Source of the DNA: Xanthomonas hortorum pv. pelargonii
GTDB lineage: Bacteria; Pseudomonadota; Gammaproteobacteria; Xanthomonadales; Xanthomonadaceae
Length of the DNA: 64,000 bases
NCBI RefSeq assembly: GCF_024499015.1
Contig: NZ_CP098604.1
Span: 5,022,001 to 5,086,000 of the forward strand
Direction of reading: 5' to 3'
In this document: positions 1 through 8,259 of the stretch, in pieces
Numbering within the stretch: the stretch's first letter is position 1
Layout of the letters: every line of letters begins with the position of its first letter
Made by a program: the position numbers and the translations under genes
Notes under the pieces: generated by a model
Databases searched by the model: none
Seen by the model: the letters and a program-made list of their open reading frames with translations, nothing else
What the model was told of the DNA's origin: nothing

Positions 1-176
1 GAGGGGTTGGGGTGAGGGTACGAGGCGAAGCCACGCGTGGTGTCTGGCTCCGCCAGCTCACTCATTGCTCAGTAGTGGGCTTCGGCCTCTATTGGCTGCT
101 CGGCCTCGAAACCCCATGCCGAATCGGCAAGCCGGGTAGACACCCCGGCAGTGCAGCGCGCATGCAAACCTCGCGG
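1..176. other. Gene-free sequence downstream of fliP
   Basis: No credible coding sequence is seen on either strand. fliQ normally follows fliP at once, but nothing here reads as FliQ, so fliQ and fliR, if present, lie beyond the left edge. The left end carries a CCCCAACCCCTC-type stretch, which resembles a common Xanthomonas intergenic repeat. A short hairpin (CCGG...CCGG) lies near 138-158. Confidence 0.5.
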
Positions 177-1016
177 CTAAGACGCGTTGAAGCTCGCTGC
201 CAGCGTGCCCACCACCAGCACCCACCCATCCACCAGGATGAACAACAGGATCTTGAACGGTGCCGAGATCAACATCGGCGACAGCATCATCATGCCCATC
301 GACATCAGCACGCTGGCCACCACCAGATCGATGATCACGAACGGGATGAAGATCAGAAAGCCGATCTCGAACGCGGTCTTCAGCTCGCTGGTCACAAACG
401 AGGCCACCAGCACCGGAAACGGCACTGCATCCGGGCCGGCGTATTTGCCGTCGCCGGCCATGCCGGCAAAGGTCATCAGATCGGTCTCGCGGATCTGCGC
501 CAGCATGAAGGCGCGTAGCGGCTGGGTGGTCAGCGTCCAGGCGGTCTGAAAGTCGATCTGGTTGTTGAGGTACGGCGACAGGCCGGCGCCCCACATCTTT
601 TGCCACACCGGCATCATCACCAGCGCGGTCAGGAACATCGACAGGCCCAGCAGTACCTGATTGGACGGGGTCTGGCCGGTGCCCAGCGCCTGGCGCAGCA
701 GGCCCAGCACGATGGTGATGCGGGTGAAGGCGGTCAGCACCAGCAGCATCGACGGCAGCAGGGTGATCGCCGTCATCAGCAGCAAGGTCTGCAGCGGCAG
801 GCTCACCGGTTGGTCGCCGATGCGGCCAACGCTCACGTTCGGCAACGAAGGCAACTGATTGGCGCCGGCCGGAGCGGGCGCCGCAGCGGGAGCGGCGGCC
901 TGGGCCATCGCCGGCAGGGCGGCAGGTGCGGCGGCGGCCAGCAGCGGGCAGCTCATCACCAGCAGGATCAGGATCAGGCGCAGGCTGCGCCCCCAGCGAT
1001 TCCAACGACTGAACAT
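177..1016 (-). CDS. fliP: Flagellar type III export gate protein FliP
   Basis: FliP is a polytopic inner-membrane protein that forms the core of the flagellar type III export gate with FliQ and FliR. The 279-residue product starts with a cleavable signal-like segment (basic residues, then LRLILILLVMSC), an Ala/Pro-rich linker to about residue 60, then hydrophobic segments. The family region FTRITIVLGLLRQALG and the block GLSMFLTALVMMPVW are clear. The Ala/Pro linker after the signal is longer than in enteric FliP. The gene begins 1 nt after the fliO stop and is the last gene of the fliL-M-N-O-P unit inside the window. Confidence 0.97.
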   Translation of the reverse strand: MFSRWNRWGRSLRLILILLVMSCPLLAAAAPAALPAMAQAAAPAAAPAPAGANQLPSLPNVSVGRIGDQPVSLPLQTLLLMTAITLLPSMLLVLTAFTRITIVLGLLRQALGTGQTPSNQVLLGLSMFLTALVMMPVWQKMWGAGLSPYLNNQIDFQTAWTLTTQPLRAFMLAQIRETDLMTFAGMAGDGKYAGPDAVPFPVLVASFVTSELKTAFEIGFLIFIPFVIIDLVVASVLMSMGMMMLSPMLISAPFKILLFILVDGWVLVVGTLAASFNAS

Positions 1017-1017
1017 G

Positions 1018-1425
1018 TCACGGGTCCTTGCGCAGCTTCTGTGCCAGCAGCTGGGCGAAATTGGGGAGTTGCTTGAAGTTGGGCAGGGTGGGGGCCGGCG
1101 TGGGCGGCAGCGGTTCGGGCAAGGTGTGCAAGGTGCTGATGCCGCCGGCGGTGACGCCCAACAGCAATTGCTGGCCGTTCACCTCCACCACCACCACGCG
1201 TTCCTTGGCACCGACTGCCAGGCTGGTCACCACACGCAAGCCCTCGGTATTGCGGAAACCGCTGCCGGGCAGGCGCTTGAGCAACCAGCCCAGGCCGACG
1301 ATCAGCGCGAGCACCAGCAGCAATGCAAAGACCGCGCCAAACAGGCTGGGCGAGGACGGTGCCTGCGCGCCGACCTGGCTGGCCTTGGCCGCGACCGGCG
1401 CGGCAGTGGCCAGCAAGCCGATCAC
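1018..1425 (-). CDS. fliO: Flagellar biosynthesis protein FliO
   Basis: FliO is a small bitopic membrane protein that helps assemble the FliP ring of the export gate. I chose the GTG at 1425 because it overlaps the fliN stop codon (GTGA) and CGGAGG lies just upstream inside fliN. The longer open frame upstream only reads fliN out of frame. The 135-residue product has one transmembrane segment at about residues 30-49 (AVFALLLVLALIVGLGWLL) and then the conserved cytoplasmic block with VGAKERVVVVEV and LLLGVTAGGI, followed by a Pro-rich C-terminus. Translational coupling to fliN is likely. Confidence 0.93.
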   Translation of the reverse strand: MIGLLATAAPVAAKASQVGAQAPSSPSLFGAVFALLLVLALIVGLGWLLKRLPGSGFRNTEGLRVVTSLAVGAKERVVVVEVNGQQLLLGVTAGGISTLHTLPEPLPPTPAPTLPNFKQLPNFAQLLAQKLRKDP

Positions 1426-1760
1426 CGCAGCCTCCGGATCCGTTCGCTGGGGCTGACCACGTCGGTCAGGCGGATGCCGAAGCGGTCGTTGATGACCACC
1501 ACTTCGCCATGCGCGATCAAGGTGCCGTTGACGTACACGTCCAGCGGTTCGCCGGCGCCGCGTTCCAGTTCCACCACCGAGCCCTGGTTGAGCTGCAGCA
1601 GGTTGCGGATCGGGATGCGCGCGCGGCCCACTTCCAGCGACAGGGTCACCGGCACGTCCAGGATGACGTCCAGGTTGAGGTCGGTGGCATTGAGGTCGCG
1701 CTCGGGCTGCAGGCTGTCGAAGGTGGCGGGCGCGGCGTCGAGGATGTCGGAGTTGATCAT
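1422..1760 (-). CDS. fliN: Flagellar motor switch protein FliN
   Basis: FliN builds the bottom of the C-ring, binds FliH for export and takes part in rotation switching. The 112-residue product is SpoA/FliN-like: VPVTLSLEVGRARIPIRNLL, then LDVYVNGTLIAHGEVVVIND and a C-terminal FGIRLTDVVSP block. The start ATG overlaps the fliM stop by 4 nt (ATGA). The long open frame that continues upstream in this frame is an out-of-frame reading of fliM. Confidence 0.97.
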   Translation of the reverse strand: MINSDILDAAPATFDSLQPERDLNATDLNLDVILDVPVTLSLEVGRARIPIRNLLQLNQGSVVELERGAGEPLDVYVNGTLIAHGEVVVINDRFGIRLTDVVSPSERIRRLR

Positions 1761-2770
1761 TTGCTGGGGTCCTGGGATGGAACGGCACGCGGGGCTTGCA
1801 CGCCGGGCGGGCGTACGGCGGTGATCTTGACGGCGTTGTTGCCATTGGAAACGCCGAATTCGCCGGTGAACAACGGGATTTCTTCCACGCACAGCGGCAC
1901 CTGTGCAGGCAGGTCGATCGGCAGGATGTCGCCGATTTTCAACCCGGTGAGCTGGCGCAGACTCATGCGCTTGCTGGCCAGCACGCTGGACAGGGTGACC
2001 TCGGCAGTGTCCAGCTGCTCGCGCAGCATCACGTTCCAGGAGTCGTCGCGGTCGTTGCGGTCGCTCTGGATGCCGGCATCGAGCAATTCGCGGATCGGCT
2101 CCAGCATCGAATACGGCAGGGTGATGTGGATCTCGCCGCCGCCGCCTTCCAGCTCCACATGGAAGCGGCACACCACCACGTACTCGCGCGGGGTGACGAT
2201 ATTGGCGAAGTGCGGGTTGATCTCCGAGTTGATGTACTCGAAGTCCACTTCCATCACCGGCGCCCAGGCTTCCTTCAGATCGGCGAAGGTCTGCTTGAGC
2301 ATCAGCTGCACCACGCGCATCTCGGTGGCGGTGAATTCGCGCCCTTCGATACGGGTGTGGTAACGGCCGTCGCCACCGAAGAAGTTGTCCACCACGGTGA
2401 ACACCAGCGTGGGTTCGAACACGATCAGGCCGGTACCGCGCAGCGGTTTGAAGCGGATCAGGTTGAGGTTGGTCGGCACGTACAGCGAGTGCATGTACTC
2501 GTTGAACTTGACCAGGTCGATGCCGCGCACCGACAGGTCGGCCGAGCGCCGGATCAGGTTGAACAGGCCGATGCGCCACAGCCGCGCAAAGCGCTCGTTG
2601 ACCATCTCCAGGGTCGGCATGCGCCCACGGATGATGCGGTCCTGGCTGGACAGATCGTATTGGCGCGCCTCGCCGGGCAATGGCTCCGGCTCGGTGTTGA
2701 CCACGCCCGAATCCACGCCATGCAGCAGGGCATCGATTTCGTCCTGGGAAAGCAGATCGCTGACGCTCAT
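1757..2770 (-). CDS. fliM: Flagellar motor switch protein FliM
   Basis: FliM is the middle C-ring protein and the target of phospho-CheY. The 337-residue protein opens with the CheY-binding peptide LSQDEIDALLHG (residues 7-18), has the FliM middle domain (for example RVVQLMLKQTFADL) and ends with a SpoA domain fused to a short Pro-rich tail. It lies 9 nt downstream of fliL and overlaps fliN by 4 nt. Confidence 0.98.
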   Translation of the reverse strand: MSVSDLLSQDEIDALLHGVDSGVVNTEPEPLPGEARQYDLSSQDRIIRGRMPTLEMVNERFARLWRIGLFNLIRRSADLSVRGIDLVKFNEYMHSLYVPTNLNLIRFKPLRGTGLIVFEPTLVFTVVDNFFGGDGRYHTRIEGREFTATEMRVVQLMLKQTFADLKEAWAPVMEVDFEYINSEINPHFANIVTPREYVVVCRFHVELEGGGGEIHITLPYSMLEPIRELLDAGIQSDRNDRDDSWNVMLREQLDTAEVTLSSVLASKRMSLRQLTGLKIGDILPIDLPAQVPLCVEEIPLFTGEFGVSNGNNAVKITAVRPPGVQAPRAVPSQDPSK

Positions 2771-2779
2771 GGGCAGGCC

Positions 2780-3307
2780 TTACTGGGTAACGAAACTGGT
2801 GAACAGCAGTTCTTCGACGCACTTCTTGCCGGTCTCGCTGGTCATGACCTTCTGTGCTTCGACCAGGGCGGCTTTCTGCAGCTTCTGCTTGCCGACCAGG
2901 TCGGCCACGTCGGTGGCCTTGGTCTGCGACAGCAGCATCAGCAGATGCGCGCGGATGGCCGGGGCGTTTTCGGTGATGAGCTTGAGGTCTTCCGGGTCGC
3001 GGGTGACCAGCTGCACTTCGACCTGCAGGTACTGCGGGCCATCGCCGGGGTCGGCCAGGTTGACCACGATCGCCGGGTCCATCGGGAAGTACTGGGCCGG
3101 CTTGGGCACTTCGGCGACCTTGGGCGCGGCGTGCTTGCCGCCTTTCTCATCGCCCTTGTGGCCGAAGAAAAACCAGGCGCCGCCGCCAGCGGCCGCAAGT
3201 ACCACCACACCGATGGCGATCAGCAGGATGGACTTCTTGCCACCCTTCTTCTTTTCGCCTTTCTCGTCTTTGTCTTCGGTCTTCTTGGGTTTTTCGGCGG
3301 CTGCCAC
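2780..3307 (-). CDS. fliL: Flagellar basal body-associated protein FliL
   Basis: FliL is a single-pass inner-membrane protein at the stator-rotor interface. The product has a highly charged Lys/Glu-rich N-terminus, one transmembrane helix (SILLIAIGVVVLAAAGGGAW) and a periplasmic stomatin-like domain ending in LLFTSFVTQ. I chose the GTG at 3307 (175 aa). TGGAG sits 6 nt upstream of it, and the sigma-54 promoter at 3341-3355 predicts transcription from about 3329, which rules out the upstream ATG and makes the GTG at 3331 impossible as a normal start. It is the first gene of fliL-M-N-O-P. Confidence 0.92.
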   Translation of the reverse strand: MAAAEKPKKTEDKDEKGEKKKGGKKSILLIAIGVVVLAAAGGGAWFFFGHKGDEKGGKHAAPKVAEVPKPAQYFPMDPAIVVNLADPGDGPQYLQVEVQLVTRDPEDLKLITENAPAIRAHLLMLLSQTKATDVADLVGKQKLQKAALVEAQKVMTSETGKKCVEELLFTSFVTQ

Positions 3308-3340
3308 AGTCTGCTCCAGGGGAATGCTCACCCTGTGGAT

Positions 3341-3355
3341 GCAATTGGCATGCCA
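3341..3355 (-). promoter_or_regulatory. Sigma-54 promoter of fliLMNOP
   Basis: The minus strand reads TGGCATG-CCAA-TTGC, with the -24 GG at 3354-3353 and the -12 GC at 3342-3341, exactly 10 nt apart. The match to TGGCAC-N5-TTGC is strong. Transcription is predicted to start near 3329, about 22 nt before the fliL GTG. RpoN2 and FleQ encoded in this window are the likely factors (inference). Confidence 0.85.
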
Positions 3356-3395
3356 AAACCGCGACGGTTTCCTGGCGCGGCCTGCGCGCCAACAC

Positions 3396-3425
3396 GAAAA
3401 GCCCCGCAAGCCTTGCGCTGCGGGG
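3396..3425 (-). terminator. Intrinsic terminator after fliK
   Basis: On the minus strand CCCCGCA (3425-3419) pairs with TGCGGGG (3408-3402) around a 10-nt loop and is followed by CTTTTC. It lies between the fliK stop and the fliL promoter, so it marks the end of the fliE-fliK unit. Confidence 0.75.
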
Positions 3426-3495
3426 AGGCGGGCCGCGCGCGCATCATGCCGACGCGCGGTTTTCAGTCGCGCCGAGGATGATCCGGCGCAGAACT

Positions 3496-4797
3496 TCAGG
3501 CGTAGGCGTCCAACAATCCACGCTGGCGTAACACCACCGACGGAATTCCGACGGGCGGGCTGTCGTCCATGGTGAGGCCATTGCCATCGCGCCCACTGCC
3601 GTTGCGGTTGCCGGCCTGGCCCTGCTGTTGCTGGCCCACATCGGCCTGACCCAGTTGGAAGCCGTTCTGGCCGAGCATTTCGCGCAGCCGCGGCAGGCTT
3701 TGTTCCAGCGCCTGGCGCACCTCGGCGTTGGCCGAGGTGAAGCTGGCGCTGACCTTGTCGCCATCCAGATGCAGACGCACCTCGACCGGGCCCATCTCGT
3801 TCGGGGTCACCTTGATGTGCGCATGGCCGATCTTCTGGTCGGCCAGCCAGCTCATACGCGCGCCGATGGCGTCGTCGAAGTTGTCGCTGCCCATTTCCGG
3901 GGTCGGGGTGGGCGAGGCGCTGAACACCGGCGCCTGATCCTGCAGACGGCCGAGCGTGGCTGCCGTGGTAGTCGGCAATACGAACGCCGGGGCGTCCGGC
4001 GCTGCCGGGGCAGCGGCGTCATCGGCGCTCGGGTCCAGTGCCTTGGTGGCCATGCTCATCAGCGCGGCCGTCTGGGCGTCGCCGCTCAAGGCGGTGACGG
4101 AAGTGGGCTTGGCGCCCGCGGCGGCTGCCGGTGCCAGTGCGCCCAACGAGGGCAGGGCGGTGCCGGCGGTTGCCGTGGCGGTAGGTGCGGCGGCATCGGT
4201 GGGCAGGGCGGTTGCACTTGCCGTGCCGCCTGCTGCCCCGGCCATGCTGGCGGTCAGTGCCGCTGCCGCGGCAGCCAGCACTTCGCCACCGGGCAGGGCT
4301 TGCGCCAGCAGGCCCATGCCGAAGCCGCCCAGACCTGGCGGTGGCCAGGTGGAATCGGTCGCGGTGGCTGCCTCGGCAGGTGCGTCTTCGCTGGCAGTCG
4401 CGGGTTTTGCGTTCTTGCCGGTCTTGGCGGTGCCTGCGGCAGAGCTACTCTCGGCTGTAGTTGATTCTTTGGTGGAGCCGGACTTGGCGGGCTTTGCAGC
4501 CTTGCTGTCGCCGTCCTGCGCACGCGGCCGTGCAGTGGCATCGCCGGCTGCATCGTCGCCGTTATCGTTGTCGTCGCTCTGCTTGTCGGACTGGCTGGGC
4601 TTGGGCGCGGTCTGCTTGGCGGGCACGCGCTCGGGCGCCTGCGGCGGGGCCTGGTTCGGCGTGTTGGCCGGATTGAGCATGCGCGCGAACTGGTCCGGGG
4701 CGGCGTCCGGCTCGGACGAAGGGTCGCTATAGCTGGATTTCTTGCCGGTGCCGGCAAGCGCGCCAAGGCCAGCGGCAAAAGCGGACAGGGGATTCAT
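3496..4797 (-). CDS. fliK: Flagellar hook-length control protein FliK
   Basis: FliK is the secreted ruler that sets hook length and switches export specificity. The 433-residue protein is mostly low-complexity Ala/Thr/Pro/Ser sequence, as usual for the ruler part. A C-terminal Flg_hook domain is visible at about residues 315-385 (EMGPVEVRLHLDGDKVSASF, then ALEQSLPRLREML). The tail is Gln/Gly/Asn-rich. The ATG overlaps the fliJ stop by 4 nt, and an intrinsic terminator follows. Confidence 0.93.
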   Translation of the reverse strand: MNPLSAFAAGLGALAGTGKKSSYSDPSSEPDAAPDQFARMLNPANTPNQAPPQAPERVPAKQTAPKPSQSDKQSDDNDNGDDAAGDATARPRAQDGDSKAAKPAKSGSTKESTTAESSSAAGTAKTGKNAKPATASEDAPAEAATATDSTWPPPGLGGFGMGLLAQALPGGEVLAAAAAALTASMAGAAGGTASATALPTDAAAPTATATAGTALPSLGALAPAAAAGAKPTSVTALSGDAQTAALMSMATKALDPSADDAAAPAAPDAPAFVLPTTTAATLGRLQDQAPVFSASPTPTPEMGSDNFDDAIGARMSWLADQKIGHAHIKVTPNEMGPVEVRLHLDGDKVSASFTSANAEVRQALEQSLPRLREMLGQNGFQLGQADVGQQQQGQAGNRNGSGRDGNGLTMDDSPPVGIPSVVLRQRGLLDAYA

Positions 4798-5249
4798 GCG
4801 GATTCTCCGTGGCTGTCTTCGCTGCGGGCCAGGCGCGAGCGGCGCGCGCCGAGGTCGTCCATCTCACGCTGGTCGCGGCGTTCGATCACCTTGTTCTCCT
4901 GTGCGCGGTAGCTGGCAGCCAGTTGCTCCAGCACCTGCTTCTCGCGGCTGGCCAGCAGCAGCCGGGTGCGTTCGGCCTCCACCTTGTTGCGGTTGCTTTC
5001 CACGGTCTGCGCCTGCTGCAGCACGGCGCTGTCCAGCCGGTCCAGGAAGGCGCGGCGGTTGGTCAACGCCGCGGCGCTGGTGCCGGCCATATGGCTGTTG
5101 GCGTATTCCTCGGCGTAGCGGCGCAGTTCTTCCAGACGCGACTGGTGCGTGTCCAGGGCGCGCTGACGCTCGGCCAGATCGCGCGCGACCTGGTCTTCCT
5201 GTTCCTGGGCGCGGCGCAGCAGGGGGTCGATCCGTTTGGACTGCATCAT
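4794..5249 (-). CDS. fliJ: Flagellar export chaperone/ATPase stalk protein FliJ
   Basis: FliJ is the coiled-coil central stalk of the export ATPase ring. The 151-residue product is almost entirely charged and heptad-like (RRAQEQEDQVARDLAERQ..., SRLEELRRYAEEY), as expected for this family. It sits between fliI (3 nt gap) and fliK (4 nt overlap), the standard order, which supports the name more than sequence identity does. Confidence 0.9.
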   Translation of the reverse strand: MMQSKRIDPLLRRAQEQEDQVARDLAERQRALDTHQSRLEELRRYAEEYANSHMAGTSAAALTNRRAFLDRLDSAVLQQAQTVESNRNKVEAERTRLLLASREKQVLEQLAASYRAQENKVIERRDQREMDDLGARRSRLARSEDSHGESA

Positions 5250-5252
5250 GGA

Positions 5253-6635
5253 TTAGTTCTCGGGTTCGACCAGCCGCTGCAACGCGGACAGGCTGTCGGG
5301 CAGGTGGGCGGCCTTGTGGACGTCTTGTCCGAGGAATTCGACGATGTCCGGCCAACGCGCCAAGGCTTCGTCGGTGGCCGGGTCGCTGCCGCGCTGGTAG
5401 GCGCCGATGGCGATCAGATCGCGATTGGACGAATACGCCGAGAGCAGCCGCTTGAGCTTGCGGATGCGCAGGCGCCAGGTGTCGTCGGCGATGTCCTGCA
5501 CCACGCGGCTGACCGAGGATTCGACGTCGATGGCCGGGTACAGGCCGCTGTCGGCAACCCGACGCGAGAGCAGGATGTGGCCGTCTAGAATGGCGCGGGC
5601 GGCGTCGGCGATCGGGTCCTGCGGGTCGTCGCCTTCGGTCAGCACGGTGTAGAAGGCGGTGATCGAGCCGCGGCCCTTGGCACCGTTGCCGGCACGTTCC
5701 ACCAGCGCCGGCAATTTGGCGAACACCGACGGCGGGTAGCCGCGGGTGGTCGGCGGCTCGCCGACCGACAAGCCGATCTCGCGCTGCGCCTGGGCGAAAC
5801 GGGTCAGCGAATCCATCAGCAGCAGCACGTTCAAGCCCTGGTCGCGGAACCATTCGGCGATGGCAGTAGCGCGGTAGGCGCCATGCAGACGCGCCAACGG
5901 CGGTCGGTCGGCCGGGGCGGCCACCACCACGGCGCGGCGCAGGCCTTCTTCGCCGAGGGTGGTTTCGACGAAATCGCGCACTTCGCGGCCACGTTCGCCG
6001 ATCAGCCCGACCACGATCACGTCGGCCGAGGTGAAGCGGGTCATCATGCCGAGCAGTGTCGATTTACCGACGCCGGAACCGGCGAACAGGCCCACACGCT
6101 GGCCGCGGCCGATCGGCAGCAGCGCGTTGATGGCGCGCACGCCGACGTCCAACGAGGTGGTGATGGGTTCGCGCGCCAGCGGGTTGATCGACACGCCGGC
6201 CATGCTGACGCTGCCTTCGCCGCGGATCGGGCCCTTGCCATCGAGCGGGGTGCCGTCGCTGTCGATGACGCGGCCGAGCAGGCCTTCGCCCACTTCCACG
6301 CCGCCGCGGCGCCGCGATGGCACCACGCGCGCATTCGGCAGCAGGCCATGCAGCTCGGCGCTGGGCATCAGATAGGTGCGTTCGCCGGCAAAGCCGACCA
6401 CTTCGGCATCGACCCAGCCGCCGTCGACTTCGACCTTGCAGGTGGCGCCCATCGGCGCTTCGCAACCGGTGGCTTCCAGGGTCAGGCCGACCGCGCGGCG
6501 CAGGATGCCTTCGCGGATCAGGGTGCGGCCGGCAGTCGGCTCCAGCCCCAGCCCGCTCAGGCGCGTGGCCAGGCGCAGGTTGCGCGCGTCCAGCCAATCG
6601 GCCGGGGCTGGGGTGGCTGCCAACACGTCGCTCAC
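5253..6635 (-). CDS. fliI: Flagellum-specific export ATPase FliI
   Basis: FliI is the F1-beta-like ATPase that energises flagellar type III secretion. The 460-residue protein has the Walker A motif GSGVGKST near residue 185, a Walker B region with [20 protein letters not shown], and the family block [18 protein letters not shown]. The length is typical. The start overlaps the end of fliH by 4 nt. Confidence 0.98.
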   Translation of the reverse strand: MSDVLAATPAPADWLDARNLRLATRLSGLGLEPTAGRTLIREGILRRAVGLTLEATGCEAPMGATCKVEVDGGWVDAEVVGFAGERTYLMPSAELHGLLPNARVVPSRRRGGVEVGEGLLGRVIDSDGTPLDGKGPIRGEGSVSMAGVSINPLAREPITTSLDVGVRAINALLPIGRGQRVGLFAGSGVGKSTLLGMMTRFTSADVIVVGLIGERGREVRDFVETTLGEEGLRRAVVVAAPADRPPLARLHGAYRATAIAEWFRDQGLNVLLLMDSLTRFAQAQREIGLSVGEPPTTRGYPPSVFAKLPALVERAGNGAKGRGSITAFYTVLTEGDDPQDPIADAARAILDGHILLSRRVADSGLYPAIDVESSVSRVVQDIADDTWRLRIRKLKRLLSAYSSNRDLIAIGAYQRGSDPATDEALARWPDIVEFLGQDVHKAAHLPDSLSALQRLVEPEN

Positions 6636-7252
6636 AGGCCCGCTCCGGATTTGCGCATGACGGTCTCCAACGCGGCCCGCAGGCGCGCATCCAGGGTTCC
6701 ATCCACGCGCACGCTTTCGGCGTGCACGCGCAGGTCGCCACGGCTCAGGCTCAGGTCCGGGGCCACGCGGGTGGTGCTGCTGGGCGCCAGATGCGGCAGC
6801 AGCGCGGTGATGTCGTCCGGGTGCAGGCGCACCTCCACTTCGCGACCGGCACTGCCGACCGCGTCGATGGCTTCGTGCACCAGATCGGCCAGCAGCTGCG
6901 GTTCGACCTGGTAGGCACGCCCGACCAAGGAACCGGCGATGCGCACGGCCAGCTCGCCGAGCGCGCCGACCACTTCGTTCTCCAGCCGCGCCAGCGGGCG
7001 GGTGAAATTGTCCAGGATGCCGTCGATCTGCGCAGTCAACCGGCGCACCTCGGACTGGCCCTGGGCGAAGCCTTCGGCATGCCCGCGCTCCAGACCTTCC
7101 TGACGGGCGGCGTCTTCGATGGCCTGGATCTCTTCCAGGGTCGGCGGACGCAGCACCGGCTCATAGATCGCCGGTTCGTCGAATTCGGTTTCCGGCAGCG
7201 CCGGAGCCATGTGCAGGTCGGGGGCCAGCCAGCGGGTGACGATGTCGTTCAT
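6632..7252 (-). CDS. fliH: Flagellar assembly protein FliH
   Basis: FliH is the negative regulator and docking stalk of FliI, bridging it to FliN in the C-ring. The 206-residue product has an acidic/Pro N-terminus, a central helical region with closely spaced Gly ([20 protein letters not shown]) typical of FliH GxxxG repeats, and a C-terminal domain resembling the E-type peripheral stalk. It overlaps fliG and fliI by 4 nt each. Confidence 0.95.
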   Translation of the reverse strand: MNDIVTRWLAPDLHMAPALPETEFDEPAIYEPVLRPPTLEEIQAIEDAARQEGLERGHAEGFAQGQSEVRRLTAQIDGILDNFTRPLARLENEVVGALGELAVRIAGSLVGRAYQVEPQLLADLVHEAIDAVGSAGREVEVRLHPDDITALLPHLAPSSTTRVAPDLSLSRGDLRVHAESVRVDGTLDARLRAALETVMRKSGAGL

Positions 7253-8259
7253 ACCATCGCCTCCGCACCGGCGCCGCCCAGGCTGATGGCGCCTTCGTCA
7301 GCCAGGCGGCGGACGATGGTGAGGATTTCCTTCTGCGCCGCTTCCACGTCGGCCAGGCGTACCGGGCCACGCGCTTCCATGTCTTCGAGCAGGATCTCGG
7401 CGGCGCGCTGGGACATGTTGCGGGTGATCTTCTCGCGCACCTTGGTGTCGGCGCCACGCAGGGCCAGGCCCAGGCGCTCGCCGGAGACTTCGCGCAGCAG
7501 CGTCTGCAGGCCGCGGTCGTCCAGGTCCACCAGATTGTCGAACACGAACATCAGGTCCTGGATCTTGCTGGCCAGGTCGGCGTCGATCTTGCCGATCTCG
7601 CCCAGCACACCCTGCTCGGGGCCGGTGTCCAGGAAGTTGAGGATATTGGCAGCGACCTTGATGCCGCCCACGTTGGACGACTTGAGGTTCTGGTTGCCGG
7701 AAAATTGGCGTTCCATGATGTCGTTGAGCTCGCTCAGCGCATTCGGCGGAATGCCGTCCAGCGTTGCGATGCGCAGCAGCACGTCGGCGCGGGTGCGCTC
7801 GGGCAGCAGCTTCAGCGCTTCGGCGGCCTGGTCGCTGTCCAGATGCGCCATGACGATGGCGATGATCTGCGGGTGCTCGTTGCGCACCAGATCGGCGACC
7901 GCGCGCGGGTCCATCCACTTCAGGGTGTCCAGACCGGTGGTGTTGCGGCCGAGCAGGATGCGGTCGATCAGGCCACCGGCCTTGTCGGCGCCCAGCGCCT
8001 GGATCAGCACGTTGCGGATGTAGTCGTCGGCCCCCACGCCCAGCGAGGTCTTGCCGGCCAGTTCGCCGTTGAAGTCGTCCATCACCCGCTCGACCTGGTC
8101 GCGCGAGATGCCGGTCATGGTGGCCATGGCGATGCCGATCTTCTGCACCTCCTTGGGGTCCATATGCTTGAGCACTTCGGCGGCGTCGCTTTCCCCAAGC
8201 GACAGCAACAGCACGGCGGCGCGCTGTACTCCGGTCATCGGCGGTGTTTCAGGCTTCAC
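7249..8259 (-). CDS. fliG: Flagellar motor switch protein FliG
   Basis: FliG is the torque-generating C-ring protein. The sequence shows the FliG N-domain (GVQRAAVLLLSLGESDAAEVLKHM), the middle EHPQ motif (RNEHPQIIAIVMAHL) and the C-terminal charged torque helix (LFVF replaced by LMFVFDNLVDLDDRGLQTLL). The GTG at 8259 overlaps the end of fliF by 11 nt. An in-frame ATG at 8238 (MTGVQRAAV) is an equally possible start and gives 329 aa instead of 336. Confidence 0.97.
   Translation of the reverse strand: MKPETPPMTGVQRAAVLLLSLGESDAAEVLKHMDPKEVQKIGIAMATMTGISRDQVERVMDDFNGELAGKTSLGVGADDYIRNVLIQALGADKAGGLIDRILLGRNTTGLDTLKWMDPRAVADLVRNEHPQIIAIVMAHLDSDQAAEALKLLPERTRADVLLRIATLDGIPPNALSELNDIMERQFSGNQNLKSSNVGGIKVAANILNFLDTGPEQGVLGEIGKIDADLASKIQDLMFVFDNLVDLDDRGLQTLLREVSGERLGLALRGADTKVREKITRNMSQRAAEILLEDMEARGPVRLADVEAAQKEILTIVRRLADEGAISLGGAGAEAMV

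Noticed and set aside
1422..2822. A 466-codon frame covering fliN and fliM
   Set aside because: Its C-terminal 112 residues are FliN. The rest is out-of-frame fliM.
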